Below, piece by piece: positions 1 to 10,412 of a stretch of 64,000 nt of DNA. The position numbers were made by a program, and so were the translations under genes. The stretch is from Woeseia oceani (GTDB taxonomy: Bacteria > Pseudomonadota > Gammaproteobacteria > Steroidobacterales > Woeseiaceae): the NCBI RefSeq assembly GCF_001677435.1, contig NZ_CP016268.1, forward strand, positions 3,089,001 through 3,153,000, written 5' to 3'. Every line of letters begins with the position of its first letter. Position 1 is the stretch's first letter. The notes beneath the pieces were generated by a model. The model searched no databases. It had not been told where the DNA came from and saw only the letters and a list, made by a program, of their open reading frames with translations.

Positions 1-768
1 AACCTTGTTCTTCACCACTTTAACCCGCGTCTGGTTGCCAATGACCTCGTCGCCTTTCTTGATCGCGCCGATACGGCGAATGTCGAGGCGTACGGAGGCA
101 TAGAACTTCAGCGCATTACCGCCGGTAGTTGTTTCCGGGCTGCCGAACATGACGCCAATCTTCATACGGATCTGGTTAATAAAGATCACCATCGCATTGG
201 AGCGCTTGATGTTGCCGGTCAGCTTTCTGAGCGCCTGCGACATCAGCCGCGCTTGCAGACCCATGTGCGAATCGCCCATCTCGCCTTCGATTTCGGCTTT
301 GGGAGTCAATGCGGCCACGGAGTCGACAACGATTACGTCAATGGCCCCGGAACGCACCAGCATGTCGGTGATTTCCAGCGCCTGCTCGCCGGTGTCCGGC
401 TGCGAGACCAGCAAGTCGTCAACGTTCACGCCCAGTTTTTCCGCATAACTCGGATCCAGCGCGTGTTCAGCATCGACGAACGCCGCTGTGCCGCCCATTT
501 TCTGCGCCTCGGCGATCACCTGCAGTGTCAGGGTGGTTTTACCGGATGATTCAGGGCCGTAGATTTCGATTACCCGGCCTTTCGGCAAACCGCCGATGCC
601 CAGCGCGGTATCGAGACCGATGGAGCCGCTGGAAATGGCCTCAATGTCACGTGACGGCCCACCGTCACCGAGACGCATTACCGAGCCTTTACCAAACTGC
701 TTTTCAATCTGGCCGAGGGCCGCTGCGAGTGCCTTTTTGCGATTGTCATCCATAGTATCGATTGCCAT
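1..768 (-). CDS. recA: Recombinase A, C-terminus cut by window edge
   Basis: RecA forms ATP-dependent filaments on single-stranded DNA, catalyses strand exchange and triggers LexA self-cleavage. The first 256 residues are present. The N-terminus reads [20 protein letters not shown], matching the E. coli MAID start followed by the [20 protein letters not shown] helix, so I start at 768; an in-frame ATG at 753 is an alternative. The Walker A region and the TRVKVVKNK segment near the window edge are clear. It lies downstream of pncC and thpR, the usual gammaproteobacterial neighbourhood. I see no CTGT-N8-ACAG LexA box in the 100 bp upstream. Truncation is due only to the window boundary. Confidence 0.97.
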   Translation of the reverse strand, partial: MAIDTMDDNRKKALAAALGQIEKQFGKGSVMRLGDGGPSRDIEAISSGSIGLDTALGIGGLPKGRVIEIYGPESSGKTTLTLQVIAEAQKMGGTAAFVDAEHALDPSYAEKLGVNVDDLLVSQPDTGEQALEITDMLVRSGAIDVIVVDSVAALTPKAEIEGEMGDSHMGLQARLMSQALRKLTGNIKRSNAMVIFINQIRMKIGVMFGSPETTTGGNALKFYASVRLDIRRIGAIKKGDEVIGNQTRVKVVKNKV

Positions 769-868
769 GCCGCTGTGAGTGAGGCCGGTAATTATTTCAT
801 AGATTGAGATCGCTCACAGCCGCCCGGCGGATGCAAAATCGGGCAATGTGTCAGGAAAGACGTCGAAC

Positions 869-1378
869 TCATTGAATAGCCGGGTAGTACCGCACGCCCT
901 GCGCTGTCGCGACCGACTCCATCAATTCGAAACCTGACCACTCCAGCATGACAGGCTGCGCAAGCGGCTCCGACGGGAACGAACGCGCATGCCGGGCGAT
1001 CGTGATGTGCGGCCGGTAGGTCGACTCCTGACGGCCGAGCCCCGCCGCTTCTGCAAGGGTATCCAACGTCTGCACAAGCCGGCTTAGTGCCGGTGGCACC
1101 GACGACGCGAGCAGGCAGGCAATCTTTGGTCGCGGCCAGAACTCAAGGCGGTCAAACCGCAGCCGGAAAGGCTCAGGCTGTATCGCATCCATTGCCCGCC
1201 GGATGGATGGAATGGCGGCCTCCGGAACCGCGCCGAGAAACCGCAGCGTGACATGCCAGTTGCCGCGGAACACGAGCTGCCCCTCCACGGTACCGCTCGC
1301 GGTCTTGATCGGTTCTCGCAACTGCTCCCGCTGCCGCTCATTGGGCCACAGCGCGAAGAACAGGCGCTTTTCAGGCAT
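869..1378 (-). CDS. thpR: RNA 2',3'-cyclic phosphodiesterase (LigT/ThpR family)
   Basis: This 169-residue protein belongs to the 2H phosphoesterase family, which hydrolyses RNA 2',3'-cyclic phosphodiester ends to 2'-phosphomonoesters. Both signature motifs are visible: HVTLRFLG near residue 43 and HITIAR near residue 126, the two HxT/S catalytic motifs. The start is the MPEKRLFFALWP methionine at 1378, because family members begin just before the (R/L)FFAL strand and a longer reading would run deep into pncC. The start overlaps the pncC stop by 8 bases, so the two are probably translationally coupled. The physiological substrate in bacteria is not well established. Confidence 0.9.
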   Translation of the reverse strand: MPEKRLFFALWPNERQREQLREPIKTASGTVEGQLVFRGNWHVTLRFLGAVPEAAIPSIRRAMDAIQPEPFRLRFDRLEFWPRPKIACLLASSVPPALSRLVQTLDTLAEAAGLGRQESTYRPHITIARHARSFPSEPLAQPVMLEWSGFELMESVATAQGVRYYPAIQ

Positions 1379-1877
1379 ATTGCCGCAGCCGTTCCAGTAC
1401 GCCCTGCAGCGCGGCAGCAACGCTCTGTAGCCGGACCTGCCAGCGATCGCCGTCGAACCGGCGGCATTCGGCGAACACATCGCAGCCCGACTTGCCGCGG
1501 CGCGCCCAGGCAAACCAGACCATGCCCACCGGCTTTTCCGGGCTGCCGCCATCGGGTCCGGCAACGCCGCTCACGGCAACGCTGATGTCGGCACCACTCA
1601 GCTGCAAGACCCCTTCGGCCATTTCCTTGACCACCGCCTCGCTGACCGCACCGTGCTCCGCGAGCGTGGCATTGATGACACCCAGCACTGACTCTTTGGC
1701 GCCGTTTGAATAGCTGACGATCCCGTAGGCAAAAACCCGTGAACTGCCGGGAATATCAGTGAGTGCTTTCGCGACCCAGCCTCCCGTACAGGACTCCGCC
1801 GTGGCGACACTCTTGCCGGCCGCCGCCAGTTCGTTGACCAGTGCTTCCGCCAGATTTTTAAGGTCCGTTTCAGTCAT
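1371..1877 (-). CDS. pncC: Nicotinamide-nucleotide amidohydrolase PncC (CinA C-terminal domain)
   Basis: This 168-residue single-domain CinA-C protein deamidates nicotinamide mononucleotide to nicotinate mononucleotide, recycling the NMN released by NAD-dependent DNA ligase. The family motif AESCTGGWVAKALTDIPGSS lies at about residues 26-45 and a GVAGPDGGSPEKPVG segment follows at about 103. The N-terminal CinA molybdopterin-like domain is absent, as in the E. coli stand-alone form. Its start overlaps the upstream glycosyltransferase stop by 8 bases and its end overlaps thpR, so the three form a tight transcription unit leading into recA. Confidence 0.93.
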   Translation of the reverse strand: MTETDLKNLAEALVNELAAAGKSVATAESCTGGWVAKALTDIPGSSRVFAYGIVSYSNGAKESVLGVINATLAEHGAVSEAVVKEMAEGVLQLSGADISVAVSGVAGPDGGSPEKPVGMVWFAWARRGKSGCDVFAECRRFDGDRWQVRLQSVAAALQGVLERLRQYA

Positions 1878-2955
1878 CCAGAATTGATCGGTACAGGTCG
1901 ATGTGGCTTGCCACCATCGTCTCTATCGAAAACTCCTTGTGCATCCGCGCGCGGCCGTTCTGGCCAAGTTGCCGCCTCCGTTCGCTGTCGTCAAGCAATG
2001 CGGCGATTCCTGCCGCCAGTGCAGCGACGTCACCCGGCGGCAGCAACAACCCGGTCTCATCGTGCACGACGGCTTCGCGCAAGCCGCCAGCCGCAAATGC
2101 CACGACCGGCACACCGGCGGCGGCAGCTTTGAGTGCCGCAACACCGAGGCCTTCCGCCAACGCGGGGTGCACGAGCAGGTCGGCGCAGGAGAGGTAATCA
2201 TCGAGGTCTTCACGAAAACCGGCGAACTGTACGGCGTGATCCAGCCCGGCGTCAGCCGCCAGGGAGCGCAGTTCGGCTTCGAGCGGCCCCCTCCCGAACA
2301 GGATCAGTCGCAGCCGCGGATAGCGCGGTAATAATTCACCCATCGCCTCCAGCAGAAAACGATGGCCTTTGCGTTCGATAAACTGCGCTACGCAGAACAG
2401 CACGGGATCGCCCGCCTGCAGAGCAAACGCCTGGCGAAACGCGACCCTGTCTGGCGGCTCGTCGAAGTCGTTCGCAGCCACAGCACTGCGAATGACTGTC
2501 AACCGGCTGTGCTGCACGCCCGTTGCGCGCAACACCTCGGCGATGGTTTCAGAAATGGCAACAATCTTCCGGTAGGGCCGATACCGAAGGCGGGCCAGCC
2601 AGCCGGGCTCCCGGTTGTCAACACGGCGCGAAAGCACTGCCGGGATGCCGTTTGCCCGCGCCGCGCGGCCGCCGAAAAAATCCGCACCACGGCGGCTGTG
2701 GCAATGCACAAGGTCCGGCTGTTGATCGCGAAGCACGGCACGCAGGCGGCTAACGAACCCAAAATCAAGATCACCACGGCAGCACAGATTAACGACTTCA
2801 ATGCCGGCATCGTCGGCGGCTTCCGCCAACGCCGAATCACTGGCACAGACGAGAACATTGTGGATACCGCTTTGGTTGAGGCCGTCGATCAGCCACAACA
2901 CCTGCTGCCCGCCACCGTACAGATGGCGCCCGGTTTCGACATGCACGATTTTCAT
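1870..2955 (-). CDS. Glycosyltransferase family 4 protein
   Basis: This 361-residue GT-B fold protein probably transfers a sugar from a nucleotide donor to a cell-envelope acceptor; donor and acceptor cannot be read from the sequence. The N-terminal domain opens with MKIVHVETGRHLYGGGQQV, typical of GT4 acceptor domains. The C-terminal nucleotide-sugar domain contains LFCVAQFIERKGHRFLLEAM and the HPALAEGLGVAALKAAAAG segment. The EX7E motif there has Glu at its first position but Lys at the second. There is no signal peptide or membrane segment, so it is likely cytosolic or peripheral. The gene lies 133 bp downstream of a diguanylate cyclase and overlaps pncC. Confidence 0.85.
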   Translation of the reverse strand: MKIVHVETGRHLYGGGQQVLWLIDGLNQSGIHNVLVCASDSALAEAADDAGIEVVNLCCRGDLDFGFVSRLRAVLRDQQPDLVHCHSRRGADFFGGRAARANGIPAVLSRRVDNREPGWLARLRYRPYRKIVAISETIAEVLRATGVQHSRLTVIRSAVAANDFDEPPDRVAFRQAFALQAGDPVLFCVAQFIERKGHRFLLEAMGELLPRYPRLRLILFGRGPLEAELRSLAADAGLDHAVQFAGFREDLDDYLSCADLLVHPALAEGLGVAALKAAAAGVPVVAFAAGGLREAVVHDETGLLLPPGDVAALAAGIAALLDDSERRRQLGQNGRARMHKEFSIETMVASHIDLYRSILDD

Positions 2956-3088
2956 AGCCAGAGGCGGCGTTGCGGCTGGTTCATCGGCTCGAGGCTAACA
3001 TAGCCGCCAATCCCCGCCCATGCACGGATTGCGCACTAACCGCAACCGGGATTGCACAGTGGCTTTTACAGCGCAACTCATCGGTCTG

Positions 3089-4408
3089 TCAGAGGACGGA
3101 AATAGACTGCGAATCGGTCAGCGCTTGCTCACCAATCATCACCCGGTCACGACCGGCGCGTTTGCCCGCGTACAAGCGCTCATCCGCGACCCGCAACAAA
3201 TCGTCCGGCGTCTGCGCATCATGCGGGTACGACGCAATACCGGCTGTGAACGTAATACTCTCAACAGGCATCGGCAGATCGAGTTCACTGCAATGCTCAC
3301 GAAAGCGTCTGCGCAACCGCTCGGCAGCATGCAATGCACCCATGGTTGTCGAATCCGGCATGATGACGACAAACTCTTCGCCGCCGTAGCGGCAGGGAAT
3401 ATCAGCCGTGCGGAACACCTCCTGCATACTGCTGGCCATCGTCTGGATAACAATGTCTCCAACCTGATGTCCGTGGTTGTCATTGATCTCTTTGAAGTGA
3501 TCGAGGTCGATCAGCATGACATTGATGTGATGCCCGAGGCGCAGGGCACGGGCAAACTCCAGCGGCAGGTTCTCATCGAAAAAACCGCGGTTAAAAAGCC
3601 CGGTCAGCGGATCACGCGCAAACTTGTCTTTCAGCTGTTCGTAGCGTTGCCGGTAGGTCAGAATATGGAATATATCGCGCAGGCGCTGATCGCCCTTGGC
3701 TGCCGTCCGGCTCGGTGCCGGAACAAGGTACAGGTAGGCCGTCATTATTGCCGCGCAAAGAAGACTCGCCACCAGCTTGCCGATCAACGCCGACCGCAAA
3801 ATATTCAGGTACGCGTCATCTCCGTAAAAGACCGCCGTAACAAAAAGAACGGTATCCAGAACGACCACACTGCATAAAGCCAGGGCGATGCGGAAAAACA
3901 GCAGTCGCGGAAACAAACGAAAGAAAAATTCGTAGGCAATGATGATGAGTATGACTTCAAGGCTCAATAACGCAGTGCCACTGATCAATGGCCACAAATC
4001 AGCCATCAGGTACTCGCTGGAGAAGTCCTTGCTCAGGGTCGCACCGGGGCTATCGAGGTGCATGCTGACAAGCCAGACAAATAACGCCAGCGTCAGGTTG
4101 GCCGCAACAATGCCAACGATCAGCATTTGCGTTTTCGCCGCATCATCGCGTATGTAAACCAGCAACGTTACCATCAATGTTGCCGTGAACAGGACGCTGG
4201 ATCCGGGGCTGATAAAGATGGTCGGCGCCACCTGCACATACAGCGTCGCAGCGAGGCCAGCCTGCATTTGCTGATACGCCCCGATTGTCATGCACAACGG
4301 TGCTATGCCGAAACGACTGCGCAACCGGAAAAACAACAGCAGCAGTCCTGCCACGACCAATACTTCGAGCAATAACAGTCCGGCCTGGTAGAGATGGTCA
4401 GCGTTCAT
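3089..4408 (-). CDS. Membrane-anchored diguanylate cyclase (GGDEF)
   Basis: This 439-residue protein should make cyclic-di-GMP from two GTP at the inner membrane. The first roughly 230 residues hold six or seven hydrophobic segments. A short linker leads to a GGDEF domain starting at [14 protein letters not shown] (about residue 263). The active-site signature is GGEEF, and RTAD lies five residues before it, a canonical RxxD inhibitory I-site, so product inhibition is expected. The start is the ATG at 4408; the longer reading begins with TTG. The membrane domain matches no sensor module I can name with confidence; a transporter-like VUT/YhhQ-type fold is only a guess. It is divergent from mutS. 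Confidence 0.9.
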   Translation of the reverse strand: MNADHLYQAGLLLLEVLVVAGLLLLFFRLRSRFGIAPLCMTIGAYQQMQAGLAATLYVQVAPTIFISPGSSVLFTATLMVTLLVYIRDDAAKTQMLIVGIVAANLTLALFVWLVSMHLDSPGATLSKDFSSEYLMADLWPLISGTALLSLEVILIIIAYEFFFRLFPRLLFFRIALALCSVVVLDTVLFVTAVFYGDDAYLNILRSALIGKLVASLLCAAIMTAYLYLVPAPSRTAAKGDQRLRDIFHILTYRQRYEQLKDKFARDPLTGLFNRGFFDENLPLEFARALRLGHHINVMLIDLDHFKEINDNHGHQVGDIVIQTMASSMQEVFRTADIPCRYGGEEFVVIMPDSTTMGALHAAERLRRRFREHCSELDLPMPVESITFTAGIASYPHDAQTPDDLLRVADERLYAGKRAGRDRVMIGEQALTDSQSISVL

Positions 4409-4599
4409 ACCCCGCAATCATAGCCAAAACCGCAACCGGTTACGCTGTTCAAGGTCTGACATTGCAACGGAAAATCGACAAAAGACAGCTGCGCACGACA
4501 AATCCGTGCACGGGCGGCGCAACCCATCGACTTGCCACGCGGCAGCCGCTAGCATGTTCGCCCTTTAGCCGGTCCCCGGCGACGAATTCGGCTGCATCC

Positions 4600-7200
4600 A
4601 TGAGTGCCAAAACCAGTCAAGCCCATACGCCGATGATGCAACAGTACCTCGGCATCAAACGTGACTACCCCAACATGTTGGTGTTTTACCGCATGGGTGA
4701 CTTCTACGAGCTGTTTTTTGACGATGCGAAGCGTGCCGCACAGCTGCTCGACATCACCTTGACCGCCCGCGGCAAGTCCGGCGGCAACCCGATCCCGATG
4801 GCGGGCGTGCCTTATCACGCCGCGGAAGGGTATCTCGCCAAACTGGTACGCAAGGGTGAGTCCGTTGCCATCTGCGAACAGATCGGTGACCCGGCGCTGG
4901 CCAAGGGACCCGTCGAGCGCAAAGTCGTGCGCGTGGTGACACCTGGCACATTGACGGATGAGGCACTGCTCACGGCGCACCGCGACAACCTGGTGGCTGC
5001 GGTGTACGAAGATCCGGCCGCGAGCAAGGCACGGAAGAACGCCGCAACAATCGGGCTGGCATGGCTGGATCTGTCCGGTGGCCGGTTTCGCCTGACCGAA
5101 CTTGCAGACCGCAGTGCCTTGTCCGCCGAACTGGAACGCCTGCGCCCGGCAGAACTGGTCACCAGCGAAGACACATCGCTCAGCGGTGTATTGCGTGACA
5201 GCCTGCGTGTCAGCACCCGGCCCACCTGGCATTTCGACGTCGACAGCGCGAACCGCTTGCTCTGTGATCAATTCGGCACCAAGGACCTCAGCGGTTTCGA
5301 CGCCACGGATACACCGCTCGGTGTCGCCGCTGCCGGTGCCTTGCTGCAATACGTCAGCGACATGCAGAAAACTGCGCTGCCCCACCTGACTTCACTGACT
5401 GTCGAACGCAGCGGCGACGCCCTGATCATGGACGGCGCAACGCGACGCAATCTCGAACTCGAACAATCGCTCACCGGGCATCACGAACACACACTTGCCG
5501 GCGTTATGGATCATTGCCAGAGCGCGATGGGCAGTCGCTTGCTGCGACGCTGGATTCAGCGGCCGCTGTGCAATGCGTCGATATTGCGTTCCCGCTACCA
5601 CGCCATTGGCACGTTAATAGAACGCGGCGCCATTGAAGTACTGAACGAACAACTCGACGGTATCGGTGACGTCGAACGTATTTTGTCGCGTGTCGCTTTG
5701 CGTTCCGCGCGGCCCCGCGATTTGTCACAACTCAGTGCCACGCTGGTGCGCTTGCCCGCCCTGCGGCAGGCACTTGAACCGCTGAACTCGCCATTGCTGC
5801 AATCACTGCGGGAGCAAATCGGTGAACACGGGCAACAACGACAATTGCTCGAACGCGCATTGATAGACAACCCACCGATGCTGATTCGGGACGGTGGTGT
5901 CATCGCCGATGGCTACGACGCCGAACTGGACGACCTGCGCAATATTGCGACCAACGCCGATCAATACCTGATCGACCTCGAAACCCGTGAACGCGAACGC
6001 ACGGGTATCAGCACACTGAAGCTTGGCTACAACCGCGTGCACGGCTACTTCATCGAGATATCCAAAGGTCAGGCAACCAGAGCGCCGGATGACTACACGC
6101 GCCGGCAAACCCTGAAAGGCGCGGAACGCTACATCACGCCGGAACTGAAAGAGTTTGAAGACAAAGTACTGAGTGCGCGCGAACGCGCCCTGAATCGTGA
6201 GAAGATTCTCTACGAAACACTGCTGGATGAACTGATCGCAGTGCTCGGTACATTACAGGAGACAGCGCACGCGCTTGCCGAACTGGACGTACTGTGCTGT
6301 TTCGCAGAGCGTGCACTGACACTGAATCTGACACCGCCTGAAATCGCCAGCGAGCCGTGCATCGAGATACGCGGCGGACGGCACCTTGTTGTCGAACAGG
6401 TCATTGATATCCCGTTCGTTGCCAACGATCTGACGTTCTCCGAACGAACCCGCCTGCAGGTCATTACCGGGCCCAACATGGGCGGTAAGTCGACCTACAT
6501 GCGACAAACCGCGCTGATCGCAATACTCGCGCACGTCGGCAGCTACGTGCCGGCAGATGCATTGCGCATAGGTCCGCTGGACCGGATTTATACTCGCATA
6601 GGCGCATCCGACGATCTTGCTGGCGGGCGCTCTACCTTTATGGTGGAGATGACCGAGACTGCCACGATCCTCAACAATGCTACCGAACGCAGTCTGGTAC
6701 TGATGGACGAGATTGGTCGCGGCACCAGTACTTTCGATGGCCTGTCACTGGCGTGGGCCGCCGCGCATTTCATGGGTGAAAAAGTCCGCGCGTTCACGAT
6801 GTTTGCGACGCACTATTTTGAACTGACGGCACTGGCGGCTGAAATTCCCGGCTGCGTGAACGTGCACCTCGATGCCACCGAACACAAAGGGCAGCTGGTA
6901 TTCCTGCACACGGTAAAAAACGGACCGGCGAATCAGAGTTACGGCCTGCAGGTCGCATCACTTGCCGGCGTACCGGGCACAGTGATCAAACGTGCTCGTG
7001 GCTACCTCACGGCACTTGAAGCGCAACAGCTGCGCGCGAACGACAGCCCGCAGCCGCAGCTACCGCTCGCAATGTCGTCCGCGGCTGACGACGCCGACGA
7101 ATTGCGCGAGGCCCTGTCTGACATCGACCCTGACAGCCTTTCACCCAGAGAGGCATTGGACGTACTGTATCGGCTGAAAACACTCGCTGATAACGACTGA
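4600..7200 (+). CDS. mutS: DNA mismatch repair protein MutS
   Basis: MutS recognises mispairs and small loops and recruits MutL in an ATP-dependent sliding clamp. The start is the [17 protein letters not shown] methionine, which matches E. coli [18 protein letters not shown]; the frame is open far upstream but that part is not conserved. The mismatch-contact motif [11 protein letters not shown] is at about residues 35-45, Walker [10 protein letters not shown] at about 626, and Walker [15 protein letters not shown] at about 702. The length of 866 residues is normal. It stands alone, divergent from the diguanylate cyclase gene and convergent with nudB, with 50 bp between the stops. Confidence 0.97.
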   Translation: MSAKTSQAHTPMMQQYLGIKRDYPNMLVFYRMGDFYELFFDDAKRAAQLLDITLTARGKSGGNPIPMAGVPYHAAEGYLAKLVRKGESVAICEQIGDPALAKGPVERKVVRVVTPGTLTDEALLTAHRDNLVAAVYEDPAASKARKNAATIGLAWLDLSGGRFRLTELADRSALSAELERLRPAELVTSEDTSLSGVLRDSLRVSTRPTWHFDVDSANRLLCDQFGTKDLSGFDATDTPLGVAAAGALLQYVSDMQKTALPHLTSLTVERSGDALIMDGATRRNLELEQSLTGHHEHTLAGVMDHCQSAMGSRLLRRWIQRPLCNASILRSRYHAIGTLIERGAIEVLNEQLDGIGDVERILSRVALRSARPRDLSQLSATLVRLPALRQALEPLNSPLLQSLREQIGEHGQQRQLLERALIDNPPMLIRDGGVIADGYDAELDDLRNIATNADQYLIDLETRERERTGISTLKLGYNRVHGYFIEISKGQATRAPDDYTRRQTLKGAERYITPELKEFEDKVLSARERALNREKILYETLLDELIAVLGTLQETAHALAELDVLCCFAERALTLNLTPPEIASEPCIEIRGGRHLVVEQVIDIPFVANDLTFSERTRLQVITGPNMGGKSTYMRQTALIAILAHVGSYVPADALRIGPLDRIYTRIGASDDLAGGRSTFMVEMTETATILNNATERSLVLMDEIGRGTSTFDGLSLAWAAAHFMGEKVRAFTMFATHYFELTALAAEIPGCVNVHLDATEHKGQLVFLHTVKNGPANQSYGLQVASLAGVPGTVIKRARGYLTALEAQQLRANDSPQPQLPLAMSSAADDADELREALSDIDPDSLSPREALDVLYRLKTLADND

Positions 7201-7250
7201 TAACGGACAACGACCACCCTTTCCGCCACGGCAGACACTTGCACAGACGA

Positions 7251-7706
7251 CTACGACGGATACAGATCACGTCGCAATTCATCCAGCGCCGCGGTATTGG
7301 TCCAGGACCAGACCGCGTTGACAGCCTCAGCGACCGGCATCCAGCAATAAGCGGAGTGCTCCTCGTAATCGAGGCAGATCTCGAGCGGCTGGTCGACACA
7401 GAAATGCCATTCGTATTCCATGTTATGGGTGACGCCCGGCGCGTAGCGGTGGCGCCAGCGTGGGTCGATCTCGAATTCGCGCTGGCGACCGGTGTAGACA
7501 AGACGCTCATCCGCCACGATGCCGGTTTCTTCGGCAAGCTCCCGAGCCGCCGCAGCGGCGTGCGATTCGCCGCGTTCGAGACTACCGGTCACCGACTGCC
7601 AGAATGACCATGGCTTGCAACGCCGCAAGAGCAGCGCATCGCCTGTGTATGCGTACACGACGATTAACACGGATTCAGGGCGACGGTATTGCTCAGCCGT
7701 GTTCAT
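7251..7706 (-). CDS. nudB: Dihydroneopterin triphosphate diphosphatase (Nudix)
   Basis: This 151-residue Nudix hydrolase is probably NudB, which removes pyrophosphate from dihydroneopterin triphosphate in folate synthesis. The Nudix box begins GSLERGESHAAAAAREL and continues AEETG, fitting GX5EX7REUXEEXGU exactly. The start at 7706 (MNTAEQYRRPESVLIVVYAY) mirrors the E. coli start MKDKVYKRPVSILVVIYA; an ATG at 7748 in the same frame would add 14 residues. The FWQSVTGS segment before the box is typical of NudB rather than MutT. It follows aspS on the same strand, the usual gammaproteobacterial arrangement. Confidence 0.88.
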   Translation of the reverse strand: MNTAEQYRRPESVLIVVYAYTGDALLLRRCKPWSFWQSVTGSLERGESHAAAAARELAEETGIVADERLVYTGRQREFEIDPRWRHRYAPGVTHNMEYEWHFCVDQPLEICLDYEEHSAYCWMPVAEAVNAVWSWTNTAALDELRRDLYPS

Positions 7707-7831
7707 TTGGTGGGCGACTTGCGTGTGGCGCCGCAATTTTCTGAGCATCGTAAACGTAACCGGCCGACAGTAACTGAGAGGCTTGCCAGCGTAGCAAACC
7801 AATCATGTCAGGCCGGTTAAACCACACCGAT

Positions 7832-9607
7832 CTATTGTTCGACGTGGGTCTTGCGCAGTCGAATGCCGGTCTCTTTCAATTGCTCGGCCGATACTTCGCC
7901 CGGAGCATTGGTCAGCGGACAGTGCGCTGACTGGGTTTTCGGGAACGCAATCACGTCCCGAATACTGTCCGCACCGGCCATCAGCATGACCAGACGGTCG
8001 AGGCCGAAGGCAATGCCGCCATGCGGCGGACAGCCGTACGACAATGCGCGCAGCAAGAAGCCGAATTTCTCTTCTGCTTCGTCCTCACTGATCGACAGCA
8101 ACTCGAAAACAGCCGCCTGCATCTGCTGGTCATGAATACGTATGGAACCGCCGCCCACTTCCGAACCGTTCAGCACCATGTCATACGCACGCGACAGAAC
8201 CTTGCCCGGGTTTGCCTTGAGTTCTTCCGGGTCCGAGGTCGACGGCGCCGTGAACGGGTGGTGCAACGATGTCCAGCGACCGGACGTCTTGTCCTTCTCG
8301 AACATGGGGAAGTCGACAACCCAAAGCGGGGCCCAGCCCTCTTTGACCATGCCGCGATCCGTGCCGACTTTGACCCGCAGCGCGCCCAGTGCATCGTTCA
8401 CAACGTTGGCTTTATCGGCACCGAAGAAGATCAGGTCACCGTCTTTGGCGGCCGTCCGTTGCATGATGCCCTCGACCGCATCGTCCGGCAGGAATTTCAA
8501 AATCGGCGACTGCAGTCCGTCGCGACCTTTCGCCACGTCATTAACCTTGATGTACGCCAGACCTTTCGCGCCGTAGCGACCGACGTATGCCGTGTAATCA
8601 TCGATCTCCTTGCGACTCAGTGCGGCACCACCCGGCACGCACAATGCCGCTACGCGACCGTCTTCGTCTTTGGCAGGGCCGGCAAACACCTTGAATTCAA
8701 CCGACCCCATCAAATCGGACACTTCGATCAATTCCAGATCGATACGCAAATCCGGTTTATCAGAACCGAAACGCTGCATGGCTTCCGAATACGGCATGCG
8801 CGGGAACGGCGCAGGCAATTCGATATCCATCGCCTTGCGGAACAGTTCGCGCACCAGCTCTTCCATGATGCCGGTAACGGCCGCCTCGTCCACGAAGCTC
8901 AGCTCGATATCGAGCTGGGTAAATTCCGGCTGACGGTCGGCGCGCAGGTCTTCGTCGCGGAAGCAACGCACGATCTGGTAGTAACGATCCAGCCCCGACA
9001 TCATCAGCAGCTGCTTGAAGATCTGCGGTGATTGCGGCAAGGCGAAAAACTTGCCCGGATGCGTGCGGCTCGGAACGATGTAGTCGCGTGCGCCTTCCGG
9101 CGTAGCACGGGTCAGCATCGGCGTTTCGACGTCGATAAAGCCGTTGTCATCCAGGAAGTTACGCATGGCGCGGGTCACCTTGTGACGCAGCCGCAGGTTG
9201 TTCAGCATCGGCTCGCGTCGCAGGTCAAGATAGCGGTGCTTGAGACGCAGCTCTTCGTTCACCTGCTCGTCATGGTGGAACGGCGGGGTCGCCGAGTCAT
9301 TCAGAATGGTCAACTCGCGCGACAGCAGTTCAATCTTGCCCGTCGGCATGTTCGGGTTCACGGTGCCATCCGGCCGCGCACGCACGAGGCCTTTGACCTC
9401 CAGCACGAATTCACCGCGGATGCGCTCGGCCTCGGCGAACATTTCCGCCGTATCCGGATCGAAAACGACCTGCAGCAGGCCCTCGCGATCGCGCAGATCA
9501 ACGAAAATTACGCCACCGTGGTCCCGGCGGCGGTGTACCCAGCCGGCTACCGTGACTTCCTGTCCGATCAGCGATTCGTCTACCTGTCCGCAATAATGGC
9601 TACGCAT
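7832..9607 (-). CDS. aspS: Aspartyl-tRNA synthetase
   Basis: This class II synthetase charges tRNA-Asp with aspartate. The 591-residue length fits the bacterial type, which has an inserted GAD domain. The N-terminal OB fold ([20 protein letters not shown] and the [19 protein letters not shown] anticodon-contact region) is followed by motif 2 at [18 protein letters not shown] and motif 3 at [13 protein letters not shown] start at 9607 on MRSHYCG, the family start; the longer reading adds nine residues that are not conserved. It lies between DUF502 and nudB. Whether it is discriminating or non-discriminating cannot be judged from the window. Confidence 0.97.
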   Translation of the reverse strand: MRSHYCGQVDESLIGQEVTVAGWVHRRRDHGGVIFVDLRDREGLLQVVFDPDTAEMFAEAERIRGEFVLEVKGLVRARPDGTVNPNMPTGKIELLSRELTILNDSATPPFHHDEQVNEELRLKHRYLDLRREPMLNNLRLRHKVTRAMRNFLDDNGFIDVETPMLTRATPEGARDYIVPSRTHPGKFFALPQSPQIFKQLLMMSGLDRYYQIVRCFRDEDLRADRQPEFTQLDIELSFVDEAAVTGIMEELVRELFRKAMDIELPAPFPRMPYSEAMQRFGSDKPDLRIDLELIEVSDLMGSVEFKVFAGPAKDEDGRVAALCVPGGAALSRKEIDDYTAYVGRYGAKGLAYIKVNDVAKGRDGLQSPILKFLPDDAVEGIMQRTAAKDGDLIFFGADKANVVNDALGALRVKVGTDRGMVKEGWAPLWVVDFPMFEKDKTSGRWTSLHHPFTAPSTSDPEELKANPGKVLSRAYDMVLNGSEVGGGSIRIHDQQMQAAVFELLSISEDEAEEKFGFLLRALSYGCPPHGGIAFGLDRLVMLMAGADSIRDVIAFPKTQSAHCPLTNAPGEVSAEQLKETGIRLRKTHVEQ

Positions 9608-9661
9608 GGTTAATTCCGGGAAATCGCGCGTCAAGCGCGTAAAAAAGAGGCGGAATGGTAC

Positions 9662-9691
9662 GGCCTGCCGCCCTACTCTGCAAGGCAGGCC
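9662..9691. repeat. 8-bp perfect inverted repeat between the DUF502 gene and aspS
   Basis: GGCCTGCC at 9662-9669 is mirrored by GGCAGGCC at 9684-9691, with a 14-nt loop. On the minus strand the hairpin lies about 20 bp after the DUF502 stop. A T6 run comes about 20 nt further on, too distant for a classical intrinsic terminator. It could be a weak terminator or an RNA processing signal before aspS. Confidence 0.4.
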
Positions 9692-9712
9692 GCGACGGGA
9701 AACAGTCGGAAA

Positions 9713-10384
9713 TCAGTCTTTTGCGGCCGGCTGGTGCGCCGTTTTCGCCGGCATGTTCAAGGGCAGCTCGCCCGACTTGTCCGCCGGCCAGGTCGGTACG
9801 ACGACGCCCAGCGAGATGATCAGTTTCAACGCCTCGTCCACCTGCATGTCCAGTTCAACCACGTCGTCTTTGGGCACTATGATAATGAATCCGGAGGTCG
9901 GATTCGGCGTAGTCGGCACAAAGCAGGAAATCACCTCCTTGCCGGTACGCGCTTCAATTTCGCCGAGCTGGGTGCCCGTCTGGAACGCCAGGCTGTAGAT
10001 GCCTTTGCGCGGGTACTCGAGCATCAGCACTTTTTTGAACGATTGATTCGAGTCGGACAACACCACCTCGGCGAAGCTCTTCGACGCCATGTAGATGGAG
10101 CGCACGATGGGAATACGTTGCAGCACCGACTCCCACAGTCCGACCATGCTGCGGCCAACGATATTCGCCGCCAGCACACCCGTCAGCAGCACCAGGCCCA
10201 GCGTCAACAGCAAACCCAGTCCCGGCACCGCAACCGGCAGCCATTCCTCCGGCCGGTAGCTCGGCGGCAACCATTGCAACGTCTTGTCCATCACGCCGAC
10301 CACGAAACGCAGCAGCAGAAAGGTCACGGCAATGGGCAACCACACCAGAAGACCGGCAACGAAATAACGGCGCAGGTTCTTCAT
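9713..10384 (-). CDS. DUF502 family inner-membrane protein
   Basis: This 223-residue protein carries two N-terminal membrane helices (about residues 9-34 and 53-77) followed by a cytosolic DUF502 domain. The conserved core runs through RIPIVRSIYMASKSFAEVVL, then a LMLEYPRKGIYSLAFQTG strand and a CFVPTTPNPTSGFIIIVP segment, all typical of the family. No biochemical function is established for bacterial DUF502 proteins. It lies between fmdB and aspS, an arrangement conserved in many gammaproteobacteria, which suggests co-transcription but not a shared pathway. Confidence 0.92.
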   Translation of the reverse strand: MKNLRRYFVAGLLVWLPIAVTFLLLRFVVGVMDKTLQWLPPSYRPEEWLPVAVPGLGLLLTLGLVLLTGVLAANIVGRSMVGLWESVLQRIPIVRSIYMASKSFAEVVLSDSNQSFKKVLMLEYPRKGIYSLAFQTGTQLGEIEARTGKEVISCFVPTTPNPTSGFIIIVPKDDVVELDMQVDEALKLIISLGVVVPTWPADKSGELPLNMPAKTAHQPAAKD

Positions 10385-10412
10385 ACTGGCGGCGCTCCGT
10401 TAGCGGTACGGG

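Noticed and set aside
4549-5385. 278-codon open frame opposite the 5' part of mutS
   Set aside because: Shadow of mutS; no conserved domain.
8021-9031. 336-codon open frame on the plus strand opposite aspS
   Set aside because: It is an antisense shadow of a highly conserved gene; the translation has no recognisable domain and biased composition typical of high-G+C shadows.
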